Assembly: GCA_020847175.1 (NCBI GenBank) | Contig: JADLCM010000056.1 | Coordinates: 1 to 58,543 of the forward strand | From: Phycisphaerales bacterium | GTDB taxonomy: Bacteria > Planctomycetota > Phycisphaerae > Phycisphaerales > UBA1924 | Length of the DNA: 58,543 bases | Reading direction: 5' to 3' | In this document: in pieces, positions 26,278 to 34,021 of the stretch | How the letters are laid out: each line of letters starts with the position of its first letter | Position numbering within the stretch: the stretch's first letter is position 1 | Notes under the pieces: generated by a model | Seen by the model: the letters and a program-made list of their open reading frames with translations, nothing else | What the model was told of the DNA's origin: nothing | Databases searched by the model: none | Translations under genes and position numbers: made by a program

Positions 26278-26862
26278 ATGGACCCCGCCCCACGCAGCCC
26301 GAACGCCGGCCCCAGCCTGAGCCGGGCGGAGTTCGCGGCACGTTATCGTGCCGCCTCACGGACCTTGTGGGTCGTCGCGGTTTCGGTGGTGCGTGACGGG
26401 GCACTCGCCGAAGATGTCGTGCAGGAGGCCGCCGTGGTCGCCCTTGGGAAGCTGGAACAGTTCGACCCCGCGACCAGCTTCGAGGCATGGATGTGCCAGA
26501 TGGTCCGCTACGTGGCGCTGAACCAGGCGCGCAAGCGCGCCCGCCAAGCGTCCCCCGCCGACCCTTCGGGCCTCCCGGAGGCCCCGGCCCCCGCCGCCCC
26601 GGTCTCGCAGGCCTCGGTCGGCACCTTCGGACAGTTGCTGGCCGGGCAGGTGGACTTCGACGATGACGTGCGCAGGGCTCTCGATGCCCTTGACGAAACG
26701 CCCCGGGCGTGTCTCCTTCTGCGCACCGTCATGGACCTCTCCTACGTCCGCATCGCCGAACTGCTCGCCATCCCGGAAGGCACCGCGATGAGCCACGTGC
26801 ACCGGGCCCGCCGGGCGATGCGCATCGCCCTGGCCTCACGCCGGAAAGGAGGGCCCGCGTGA
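26278..26862 (+). CDS. ECF-type RNA polymerase sigma factor
   Basis: 194 aa. Region 2 is recognisable around RDGALAEDVVQEAAVVALGKLEQFDPATSFEAWMCQMVRYVALNQARKRAR, and region 4 as a helix-turn-helix: ALDALDETPRACLLLRTVMDLSYVRIAELLAIPEGTAMSHVHRARRAMR. It would direct RNA polymerase to a small regulon, held in check by the next gene, whose GTG start overlaps its stop (GTGA at 26859-26862). A TACGCT -10 lies 9 bases before ATG. The linker between regions 2 and 4 is Ala/Pro-rich and longer than usual. The target regulon cannot be seen from the sequence. Confidence 0.88.
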   Translation: MDPAPRSPNAGPSLSRAEFAARYRAASRTLWVVAVSVVRDGALAEDVVQEAAVVALGKLEQFDPATSFEAWMCQMVRYVALNQARKRARQASPADPSGLPEAPAPAAPVSQASVGTFGQLLAGQVDFDDDVRRALDALDETPRACLLLRTVMDLSYVRIAELLAIPEGTAMSHVHRARRAMRIALASRRKGGPA

Positions 26863-27578
26863 GCGACACCGAACGCGACGTCCTCCTTGACGCCTTTCTC
26901 GACGGCACACTCACCGACGCGCAGCGCGAGCGCTTCCGCGAACTGCTCGCCGGAGACCCCTCGCTCCAGGCCGAGATTGACTTTCAGGCCGACATCAACG
27001 CCAGCCTCCGGCGCCTCGTGGTGCCGCGCGAGGTTCCGCAGCCCGCGGAGCTCGGCGCAGCCCCGCCCGCGCCCGTGCTGCGCCTTCCCGCGCCGCGCCG
27101 GACCTGGGTCCGCACCATTGCCGCGGCCGCGGCCCTGCTCGCCATCGCCGCGACCATCTTCGTCGTGCGCTTCATGCCGCAGAAGGCCCCCTTGCGGCAG
27201 CCCGATGAGGTGTACCAGTCCATCGTGAGTGCCGGGTTCAAGCCCCGCGAAGTGTGCACCAGCGAGGACGCCTTCACCAACTGGACGCGCTATGCCGTGG
27301 GCGAACTGCTGGTGATCCCGGCTGACCTTGCCGGCATCACCCTTCTGGGCTGGGACTACGAGCCGGTGCTCCAGCCGCGCACCGGCGTGCTGCTGGCCCG
27401 CGTGGGCGAGACGCCGGTGATCGTGCTGATGGACGCGCGCGACAAGGCGAGGCGCCTCACCGTGCCGCGCTCCAGCGGGCTGCGCATCTTCCGGCGCGAC
27501 GTGGGCGAGGCGGTGCTCTACGAGGTGACCCCGCTGGACCACGCGGCGCTCCTGCCGCACGCCCGGCTCGCGCGATAG
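26859..27578 (+). CDS. Probable anti-sigma factor, membrane-bound
   Basis: 239 aa, GTG at 26859 overlapping the sigma-factor stop. The N-terminal cytoplasmic part (DVLLDAFLDGTLTDAQRERFRELLAGDPSLQAEIDFQ) resembles the short helical region of planctomycete anti-sigma factors. It lacks the zinc-binding His-x3-Cys-x2-Cys motif of the classic ZAS domain. One transmembrane helix (WVRTIAAAAALLAIAATIFVVRF) follows near residue 95, then a periplasmic part of about 120 residues. The role is inferred from the overlap with the sigma gene plus topology; no direct signature proves it. Confidence 0.7.
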   Translation: MSDTERDVLLDAFLDGTLTDAQRERFRELLAGDPSLQAEIDFQADINASLRRLVVPREVPQPAELGAAPPAPVLRLPAPRRTWVRTIAAAAALLAIAATIFVVRFMPQKAPLRQPDEVYQSIVSAGFKPREVCTSEDAFTNWTRYAVGELLVIPADLAGITLLGWDYEPVLQPRTGVLLARVGETPVIVLMDARDKARRLTVPRSSGLRIFRRDVGEAVLYEVTPLDHAALLPHARLAR

Positions 27579-27618
27579 CCCCGCGCCCCTACGCTGGGGC
27601 GCCCCGGGAGATCCGCGC

Positions 27619-27984
27619 ATGTTCGACAAGCTCAAGGCCATGACCGCGATGGCCGGCCTTCTCAAGAACCAGGACCAGATCAAGGGCGCCATCGAGCGCG
27701 TCGCGCAGCGCCTCGCGCAGGCCCGCGTCACCGGCGAGGCCGGGGGCGGGGCGGTGCGCGTGACCATGAGCGGCAAGATGGATGTCGTGGATGTCGCGCT
27801 CGCGCCGGCCCTCGCCGCGGGCCTCGGTGACGAGCCCACGCGCCAGCGCGCCGAGTTCATGATCGCCGAGGCAATGACGCTGGCCCAGACCCGCGCCCGG
27901 CACCTCGCGCGCGAGGTCATCAACCGCGAGGCCGGCGCCCTCGGCCTGCCCGCTCTGCCCGACGATCTCGGCGGCGTGCTCTGA
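27619..27984 (+). CDS. YbaB/EbfC family nucleoid-associated protein
   Basis: 121 aa. YbaB/EbfC dimers bind DNA as small nucleoid-associated proteins. The sequence has the family's features: MFDKLKAMTAMAGLLKNQDQIKGAIERVAQRLAQARVTGEAGGGAVRVTMSGKMDVVDVALA, where the strand pattern G-G-x-V-x-V-x-x-x-G is typical. A GGGAG site precedes ATG, and TACGCT lies at 27590-27595 upstream. The usual partners recR and dnaX are not adjacent. Convergent with bamA. Confidence 0.85.
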   Translation: MFDKLKAMTAMAGLLKNQDQIKGAIERVAQRLAQARVTGEAGGGAVRVTMSGKMDVVDVALAPALAAGLGDEPTRQRAEFMIAEAMTLAQTRARHLAREVINREAGALGLPALPDDLGGVL

Positions 27985-27986
27985 CG

Positions 27987-28004
27987 CGGGCCCGGCCGGG
28001 CCCG
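27987..28004. terminator. Bidirectional hairpin between ybaB and bamA
   Basis: CGGGCCC-GGCC-GGGCCCG, a perfect 7-bp stem with a 4-base loop immediately after the YbaB stop and 30 bases before the bamA stop on the other strand. Confidence 0.55.
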
Positions 28005-28033
28005 TCACACGCGCCGCAGCGCCTCGCGATGGG

Positions 28034-30655
28034 TCAGAACGGCAAGTCGATGGTGAAGGTGAGAAACCGGTCTTCGTCGTCGTCCTGGGAAATCAGGGGG
28101 AACCCGAAGTCGAGCGCGAGCGGGGCGGGGCTGAGCGCCGGCAGCACGAAACGGAAGCCGAAACCGGCGCTCACGCGGTAGTCGTCGAGCCCGACCTCGT
28201 CGATCACGGTGCCCGAGTCGATGAACCCCACGACGAAGAAGATTTCCTCGTACACGGGCTGGATGAGCTCGATGCCCTGGAAGAACTCGAAGCTTCCGCC
28301 CACCGAGCGATCGCTGGGTTCACCGTTGTCGTTGCGGATGCCCTTGGGGGCGATGGTGCGGAACTCGAACCCGCGGAAGGTGCGCCCGCCGCGGTAGAAG
28401 CGCTCGAAGACCGGCACGGCGTCGTTGCCCTGCGGGGCCCAGGCGACCTCGGTCGCCAGGCTGAGCACGGTCGCGCGCCCGATCGAGTCGCGGAACACGG
28501 GCAGGTAGACGACATTCTCGAGACGGAACTTGGTGTAGTCGAAGTCGCCGATGGCGCCGAGGGCCTGCTCGACGCCGAAACTGACGCGGAAGCCCTCGGT
28601 GGGGGTGAACGTGTTGTTGAGCGTGCTGCGCGAGATCTCGGCGCCGATCGTGGCGAGCTGGCTCCGCCCTTCGAGCGCAAAGACATCGGTGGGCGCATCC
28701 TCGTCGATATCCGAAAGCTTCACATCGTCGAATCGCACGAAACCCGCGCCCCGCCAGCGCGAGCCGAAGGTGCGCCCGAGCGTCATCCGCAGGCTGGCCC
28801 GTTCTTCTTCATAGATGCTGAACTCGCGGGCCCGGAACGACGCCTGCACGCTGCCCGAGTAGTCGGTGCCGAGGAGGGTGGGGTCGCTCCACGAGGCGAG
28901 ATACGTCTGCACCTCCGAGCCGGGGAGCGCCTCGAGCCGGAACGTCTGCCCGCCCCCGCGGAAGGCCCGCTGGCTGGTGAACTCGCCCCAGGAATCGGGG
29001 AAATCGGTGATGTCGAAGTTGCGCTGGGTGTATGACAGGCGCCCGATGAACCCCGAGTCAGACGAGACCGTGCCGCCGAGGTTGATCTCGACCGTTGACG
29101 TCTCCTGCACCTCCACGAGCACATCGCGGTACCCCGGGAAGTCCGGGTCCGAGTCCTGCACCACGACCGAGGGGGTCGCGCCCGTGCGGGGGTCCATGTT
29201 GAAGAGCCGCAGCCGCCCGAGGCGCTGCTCACTCTCGCGGAGCGCACCGAAGTCGAGGGGCCGGTCCGGGCGCAGGTCCACCGCCTCGCGGATCACCTCG
29301 TGGCGCGTGATCGAGTTGCCCGTCACGTTGACCTCGCCCACGCGGGTCTGTTCGCCGGGCCGGATCTGCAGCAGCACGTCCACGCGGGTGGGGTCGTCGG
29401 GGTCGCGCAGTTCGCTCTTGACGATCCGCCCGCTTCCCTCGCGCACATCAAGGAAGCCCAGCACGCCGAACGCCCGCTCGATCGCGGTCATCGAATCGCG
29501 CAGCTTGCCCACGCTGTACACGTCCCCCGGCTTGAGCTCCATCAGCCCCGCGATCTGCGCCTCGCTCAGGGGTGAGGTCGAGTAGACCGCGTACTGCCCG
29601 CGCCCCACCGGCAGCATCGCCTCGCCGGCCCGCACATTCGCCCGCGCTTCTTCGGGCGTCGCGTACGTCTCCCGCACCTGCTCCGGGTAGAGCACCCGCA
29701 GCGACCGGAATGTGTACACCGGCCCCTCGCTGATCACGTACGTCACGATCGCCTCGCGACCGTTCGGGCTGATGCGGGGCGGCAGGCGATCGATCTCCAC
29801 GTCCAGGTACCCGCGGTCCTGGTAGTACTTGATCAGCGCAGAAATGTCCTCCTCCAGCACGTCCTCGTCCAGCGGGGCACGGTTGAAGATCGTCCACTCC
29901 TGCGTCGCAATCTCGCCCCGCAGCACCGCCGCGCTGAAGGCCGTGTTCCCCTCGAACCGGATATCCGTCACCCGCACGCGGGCGCCCTCGGTGATGCGAA
30001 AAAGCACGATGCCGTGTTCAAGCTCCGCGTCGTCCACGCTCACCGTCGCGGTCGCGTATCCCTTCTCCCGGTACATCGCCTCGATCTGGCGCACGTAGCG
30101 GTCCAGCTGCACACGGTCCACCGCCTGCCCACGAAGAAGGTCCACCCGCTCGGCGATGTCCGCCGTGGGGATCCGCGTGTTCCCCTGCACCTGCACATCG
30201 ACCACCACCGGCACCACCGTCACCACATACCGCACGACCACCGTGCCGTTGCGCTGCGCCGTCACCGAACTCTCGATGGGCCCGAATCGCCCAAGCCGGT
30301 TCAGCCGGGCGATGTCTTCGGTCACCGACGCGCCCCGAAACGGCGCGCCCGGCACCACCCGCAGCGAGTTCTCGATCAGTTGGCGCGTCGCCTCGTCCGG
30401 GTCGGTCAGGGGTGTCTGCGGGTCGCTCCCGCGCCGCAACTTCACCTCCACCGACTCTACCGCACGCCCCTCCAGCGCCGCCGGGTCAGGCTGCACGGTC
30501 ATGGGGTCATCCGACGCCAAGGCGCGGCCGGAGGCTATCGCCAGCGCCAGTCCCGCCGACCATCCCGCCACCAGGGTTCCAAGGGTTCGCGCACGCACTC
30601 GGGCGGGACAATATCCGGTTCGGACGACATTCACAATCAGGAACCCCATCCTCAC
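28034..30655 (-). CDS. bamA: Outer membrane protein assembly factor BamA (Omp85)
   Basis: 873 aa. BamA inserts beta-barrel proteins into the outer membrane. After a signal sequence (about residues 20-45) come POTRA domains (for example RGASVTEDIARLNRLGRFGPIESSVTAQRNG, VRVTDIRFEGNTAFSAAVLRGEI, TRVGEVNVTGNSITRHEVIREAV) and then a C-terminal 16-strand barrel with VSFGVEQALGAIGDFDYTKF and GRTFRGFEFR. The chain ends in Phe (TFTIDLPF), the typical barrel end. Start is GTG at 30655 or ATG six bases on. The neighbours are unrelated. Together with waaA it shows that the cell has a protein-bearing outer membrane with Kdo. Confidence 0.93.
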   Translation of the reverse strand: MRMGFLIVNVVRTGYCPARVRARTLGTLVAGWSAGLALAIASGRALASDDPMTVQPDPAALEGRAVESVEVKLRRGSDPQTPLTDPDEATRQLIENSLRVVPGAPFRGASVTEDIARLNRLGRFGPIESSVTAQRNGTVVVRYVVTVVPVVVDVQVQGNTRIPTADIAERVDLLRGQAVDRVQLDRYVRQIEAMYREKGYATATVSVDDAELEHGIVLFRITEGARVRVTDIRFEGNTAFSAAVLRGEIATQEWTIFNRAPLDEDVLEEDISALIKYYQDRGYLDVEIDRLPPRISPNGREAIVTYVISEGPVYTFRSLRVLYPEQVRETYATPEEARANVRAGEAMLPVGRGQYAVYSTSPLSEAQIAGLMELKPGDVYSVGKLRDSMTAIERAFGVLGFLDVREGSGRIVKSELRDPDDPTRVDVLLQIRPGEQTRVGEVNVTGNSITRHEVIREAVDLRPDRPLDFGALRESEQRLGRLRLFNMDPRTGATPSVVVQDSDPDFPGYRDVLVEVQETSTVEINLGGTVSSDSGFIGRLSYTQRNFDITDFPDSWGEFTSQRAFRGGGQTFRLEALPGSEVQTYLASWSDPTLLGTDYSGSVQASFRAREFSIYEEERASLRMTLGRTFGSRWRGAGFVRFDDVKLSDIDEDAPTDVFALEGRSQLATIGAEISRSTLNNTFTPTEGFRVSFGVEQALGAIGDFDYTKFRLENVVYLPVFRDSIGRATVLSLATEVAWAPQGNDAVPVFERFYRGGRTFRGFEFRTIAPKGIRNDNGEPSDRSVGGSFEFFQGIELIQPVYEEIFFVVGFIDSGTVIDEVGLDDYRVSAGFGFRFVLPALSPAPLALDFGFPLISQDDDEDRFLTFTIDLPF

Positions 30656-30810
30656 CTGTTCCGGGGAGTATCCAACCCCAAGGCTTCAATGTTTTTCTGG
30701 CGCTCTCCCTTTTACTCGGCCCCCGGGCCCCGTACGCTCCCGCCGCGCTGGAATCCCCCCGACCGGGGTGGTCGGGGACCCAACCTCCCGCGCGGCGATC
30801 GAGGCGATCC

Positions 30811-31161
30811 ATGGATGGTGCCATTCGTTCGGTCCGATCCATCGCGATCGCGGGCGTCGTGCTGCTCACCATCGCGTGCGGGGTGCTGCTGGTCTACCGC
30901 CTGGTGACACCCGAGAGCGTGCGCGCCGTGCGGACCTCCAGCCTGGTCGCGATCCTCGCCGTCTTTGCTCTCCCCGCCGCGAGCCTGACCGGGCTCGCCA
31001 TCGACCGCTGGGCTCTGCGGCGCGGCCCGCGCGCGCGCATGCCCGCGATGCCGGAACGCCGCGACCCGCCCCGAAGCGCCGAGGCCGCCCCACGCCCCGT
31101 GCGCGGGCGTCGGCGCGGCGTGCGGATGCACTCGGCCCGGGCCGAGCACTGGCGCTCGTGA
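30811..31161 (+). CDS. Small two-helix membrane protein of unknown function
   Basis: 116 aa. Two hydrophobic helices (IAIAGVVLLTIACGVLLVYRLV and LVAILAVFALPAASLTGLAI) are followed by a strongly basic tail (about 45 residues, Arg-rich). I do not recognise a family. ATG at 30811 has GGCG only and no proper ribosome site. It ends 35 bases before dxr but dxr has its own -10. It might be a spurious frame; the hydrophobic helices support a real gene. Confidence 0.5.
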   Translation: MDGAIRSVRSIAIAGVVLLTIACGVLLVYRLVTPESVRAVRTSSLVAILAVFALPAASLTGLAIDRWALRRGPRARMPAMPERRDPPRSAEAAPRPVRGRRRGVRMHSARAEHWRS

Positions 31162-31184
31162 CCTTCACCGGCGGGCGCGCCGGA

Positions 31185-31190
31185 TACGCT
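31185..31190 (+). promoter_or_regulatory. Leaderless-type -10 hexamer of dxr
   Basis: TACGCT, 6 bases before the dxr ATG, without a ribosome site. Confidence 0.5.
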
Positions 31191-31196
31191 CCGGGC

Positions 31197-32390
31197 ATGA
31201 GGCGTCGCCGGGTCATTATCCTCGGAGCCACAGGCTCCATCGGCACGCAGACGGTCGGGGTGATCGAACACCTCAACGCCCTCGCCCTGCGGGGCGCATG
31301 GCCGTGCGCGTTCGACGTGGTCGCGATGGTCGCGGGGCGCAACGGTGCCTCCCTGGAATCACTCGCACGCCGGACGAACTGCCCGCGCACGCTGCTCGCT
31401 GAAGATGCCGGTCACGACGCCGCCCGGCTCGTGCGCGACACGCCGTGCGATCTGGTCGTCTCCGCGATCGTGGGCCTGGCGGGGCTCGAACCGACGCTGG
31501 CCGCCCTGGACCTCGGGCTCGATGTCGCCCTGGCGAACAAGGAGACGCTGGTCGCGGCCGGCCCGCAGATGATGGCCCGCGCCCGCGCGACGGGGGCGCG
31601 CCTGCTGCCCATCGATAGCGAGCACAGCGGGGTGTGGCAGGTGCTCCTCGGCGCCGGGGGCGAGGCGGCGCCGCCCGGGCTCACCCCGCCGCCAGGCGCC
31701 CGGATCACGCTGACCGCGAGCGGCGGGCCCTGCCTGCACACTGCGCGGGCAGACCTGGAGCGCGTGACGCCTGAAACCGCCTTGCGCCATCCCACCTGGC
31801 GCATGGGGCCCAAGAACACCGTTGACAGCGCCACACTGATGAACAAGGCCCTGGAACTCATCGAGGCCCGCTGGCTCTTCGATGTCGCGCCGGGCGACCT
31901 TTCGGTGGTGATCCACCCGCAATCGATCGTGCACGCGATGGTGACGCTGGCCGATGGCTCGGTGCTGGCGCAGCTCAGCCGCCCGTCGATGGCGTACCCG
32001 ATCCAGTTTGCGCTGACGTTTCCCGGTCGGGCCCCGGAGCCGCCTCGGGTGACCGGGGCCGACGGGACGCCGGACGCGGGTGCTCCCAGCGGGCGGGCCG
32101 CGTGGGGCACACTCGAATTCGTCGAACCCGACCCCGAGCGTTTCGGCGCCCTCGCGCTGGCGGCGCGGGTGATGGAGACGGGCGGCACGGCGGGCGCGGT
32201 GCTCAGCGCCGCCAATGAGGTGGCGGTTCAAGCGTTCCTCGATCGCCGGCTCGGGTTCACGCAGATCACGACGCTCTGTGCGCGGGCGCTCGACGCGCTG
32301 GCTCGCCCCGGCGAACCCGACCTCGGCGAGGTGCGCGAGGCCGATGCCCGCGCACGCCGCTTCGCGCTGGGCGCGCTGTGCCCGGCGTGA
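31197..32390 (+). CDS. dxr: 1-deoxy-D-xylulose-5-phosphate reductoisomerase
   Basis: Dxr (IspC) makes 2-C-methyl-D-erythritol 4-phosphate, the committed step of the MEP isoprenoid pathway, using NADPH. The 397-aa protein shows the dinucleotide motif GATGSIGTQT, LANKETLVAAG, LPIDSEHSGVW (metal ligands), TASGGP, KNTVDSATLMNKALELIEARWLF and VIHPQSIVHAMV. ATG at 31197; the open frame extends upstream, but that part overlaps bamA on the other strand. A TACGCT -10 is 6 bases upstream. The HD protein starts 23 bases after its stop, with its own -10. Confidence 0.95.
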   Translation: MRRRRVIILGATGSIGTQTVGVIEHLNALALRGAWPCAFDVVAMVAGRNGASLESLARRTNCPRTLLAEDAGHDAARLVRDTPCDLVVSAIVGLAGLEPTLAALDLGLDVALANKETLVAAGPQMMARARATGARLLPIDSEHSGVWQVLLGAGGEAAPPGLTPPPGARITLTASGGPCLHTARADLERVTPETALRHPTWRMGPKNTVDSATLMNKALELIEARWLFDVAPGDLSVVIHPQSIVHAMVTLADGSVLAQLSRPSMAYPIQFALTFPGRAPEPPRVTGADGTPDAGAPSGRAAWGTLEFVEPDPERFGALALAARVMETGGTAGAVLSAANEVAVQAFLDRRLGFTQITTLCARALDALARPGEPDLGEVREADARARRFALGALCPA

Positions 32391-32402
32391 CGGCACGCGG
32401 CG

Positions 32403-32408
32403 TATCGT
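32403..32408 (+). promoter_or_regulatory. Leaderless-type -10 hexamer of the HD gene
   Basis: TATCGT, 5 bases before the ATG at 32414. Confidence 0.45.
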
Positions 32409-32413
32409 CGCCC

Positions 32414-32956
32414 ATGCAACCCCTCCCCCTCTGGCAACGTGCTGCTTCGTACGCCGCCTTCAAGCATCGACACCAGACCCGCAAGGACGGACGCACCCCC
32501 TACATCGCGCACCCCTTCCGCGTCGCCATGACCGTGCGCGATGTCTTCGACTGCGCCGATCCGCAGGCGCTCGCGGCGGCGCTCCTGCACGATGTCATCG
32601 AAGACACCACCACCGACTACGACGACATCGCCGACCTCTTCGGCGAGGGCGTGGCCGAGATCGTGAGCGCTGTGACCAAGGCCATGCACCTGCCCGAGCG
32701 CGCGCGCGAGGCCGAGTATGACGCCCGCCTCGCCCGCGCGCCGTGGCAGGCCAGGCTCATCAAGCTCGCCGACGCCTACGACAACCTCTCCGACGCCCAC
32801 ACCAGCCCCCCGGGCACGCTCTCCGCAGACCACATGGGGCGCACGATCGAGCGCGCGGAGCGCGCCATCGCCATCGCCGCTGCCGCCGAGCACCCGGCGC
32901 TTGCCCGGGCCGTCAGGGCCGTGCAGGAGCTCGTCGCTTCACTCTCCGGGCGCTGA
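32414..32956 (+). CDS. SpoT/MESH1-like HD-domain protein
   Basis: 180 aa, one HD domain that resembles the (p)ppGpp hydrolase part of SpoT: AAFKHRHQTRKDGRTPYIAHPFRVAMTV (first His), AAALLHDVIEDTTTDYDDI (HD-x3-ED), FGEGVAEIVSAVTKAM and IKLADAYDNLSDAH. There is no synthetase domain, so a stand-alone hydrolase of (p)ppGpp or a related nucleotide is the likely role; substrate is not proven. ATG at 32414 is preferred to an upstream GTG (32378) because the TATCGT hexamer sits 5 bases before it. Its end overlaps the end of the convergent flippase-like gene by 18 bases. Confidence 0.85.
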   Translation: MQPLPLWQRAASYAAFKHRHQTRKDGRTPYIAHPFRVAMTVRDVFDCADPQALAAALLHDVIEDTTTDYDDIADLFGEGVAEIVSAVTKAMHLPERAREAEYDARLARAPWQARLIKLADAYDNLSDAHTSPPGTLSADHMGRTIERAERAIAIAAAAEHPALARAVRAVQELVASLSGR

Positions 32957-34021
32957 CGCCTCGTCATCTGCGCGGCGCGCGGAATCTGCCTCGTTGCGCC
33001 CGCCGAACCATCGCCAGGGCCGCAGGTACGCCAGCCCCACCCCCCCGCAGGCCAAGTTCGCGATCGCCTCGGTGCCGGTGACGAGCAGGGCAAGGGCGGC
33101 GATCGACTCACGCTCCCCGGCCCCCAGCAGGATCGCGAGCCCGACCACGCCCCCCTCGCGGGCGCCCAGCGCCCCGACGGGCGTGAGCACCCCGATCATG
33201 AAATACGCCAGCGCCAGGGGCAGGGCCTGGCTCCAGTCGAGCGGGATGCCGAGGATGCCCGCCGCCACCACGAACCGGGCCGCCTGGACGAGCAGGTCGC
33301 CGAGGCGCAGCGCCATTGCGCCCGCGACGGCCGGGGCGGAGGCGAGCATGGTGAAGCCCGCGTGCAGGCGGGCGAGGGCCGCGCTGCCCGCGGCTCGCCG
33401 GGCCCCCGGCACACGCCGCACCAGCCTGGTGAATCGCACCTCGCCGCGCTCACCGGCGAAGCAGCGTGCGCCCAGCACGACGAAGGCCCCGGCGACCGCC
33501 GTCAGCGCGCCGGCCAGCGCGATCGAGCCTGCATCGACGCTGCGCCGAAACCACGCGACGGCGAGCAGGGGCGCCGGGGCGCTGAGCATCAGCACCGCGC
33601 AGGCCGCGAACCACGCCCCGATGGTGAAGAGGTCCAGCCGGTCGCGCCGCACGTGCACCAGCACCCGCGAGAGCAGGCTCAGCTTGAACGGCAGGTAGTT
33701 GAGAAGCGTCGCCAGCGCGTTGGTCGCGAGCACGCCCGGGACATCGAGCCTGCGCGCCGGGCGCAGCACCACCCAGAAGATGATCCCGTTAATGCCGATG
33801 CTCGCCGCGCTCAGAACCAGCAGCAGGAGGACGGCGCGGGGGCTTGCTTCGCCCAGGCGTGCAAAGGCCTCGCGCTCGTGCAGGGCCATGCGCACGCACC
33901 AGCCGAGCATCGCGAGGCCGATGAGAAACCCCGCGATGTGCATCGCCCGGTGGATTCTGCGCCGGGGGCGTCCGCCCGGGGCCGACGTAACCGCCGAATC
34001 TCGCGCCCCGGCGTCGCTCAC
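32939..34021 (-). CDS. UPF0104 / LPG-synthase-transmembrane-type flippase-like protein
   Basis: 360 aa with about eight hydrophobic helices. The pattern (AALATLLNYLPFKLSLLSRVLVHVRRDRLDLF and a C-terminal LTPVGALGAREGGVVGLAILLGAGERESIAALALLVTGTE) matches the lysylphosphatidylglycerol-synthase transmembrane / UPF0104 family. Members move or modify lipids, but this one lacks the aminoacyl-transferase domain, so the substrate is unknown. GTG at 34021 overlaps the stop of the upstream glycosyltransferase-like gene (GTGA). That coupling suggests that it acts with that protein on a lipid-linked sugar. 3'-overlap of 18 bases with the convergent HD gene. Confidence 0.78.
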   Translation of the reverse strand: MSDAGARDSAVTSAPGGRPRRRIHRAMHIAGFLIGLAMLGWCVRMALHEREAFARLGEASPRAVLLLLVLSAASIGINGIIFWVVLRPARRLDVPGVLATNALATLLNYLPFKLSLLSRVLVHVRRDRLDLFTIGAWFAACAVLMLSAPAPLLAVAWFRRSVDAGSIALAGALTAVAGAFVVLGARCFAGERGEVRFTRLVRRVPGARRAAGSAALARLHAGFTMLASAPAVAGAMALRLGDLLVQAARFVVAAGILGIPLDWSQALPLALAYFMIGVLTPVGALGAREGGVVGLAILLGAGERESIAALALLVTGTEAIANLACGGVGLAYLRPWRWFGGRNEADSARRADDEASAPGE

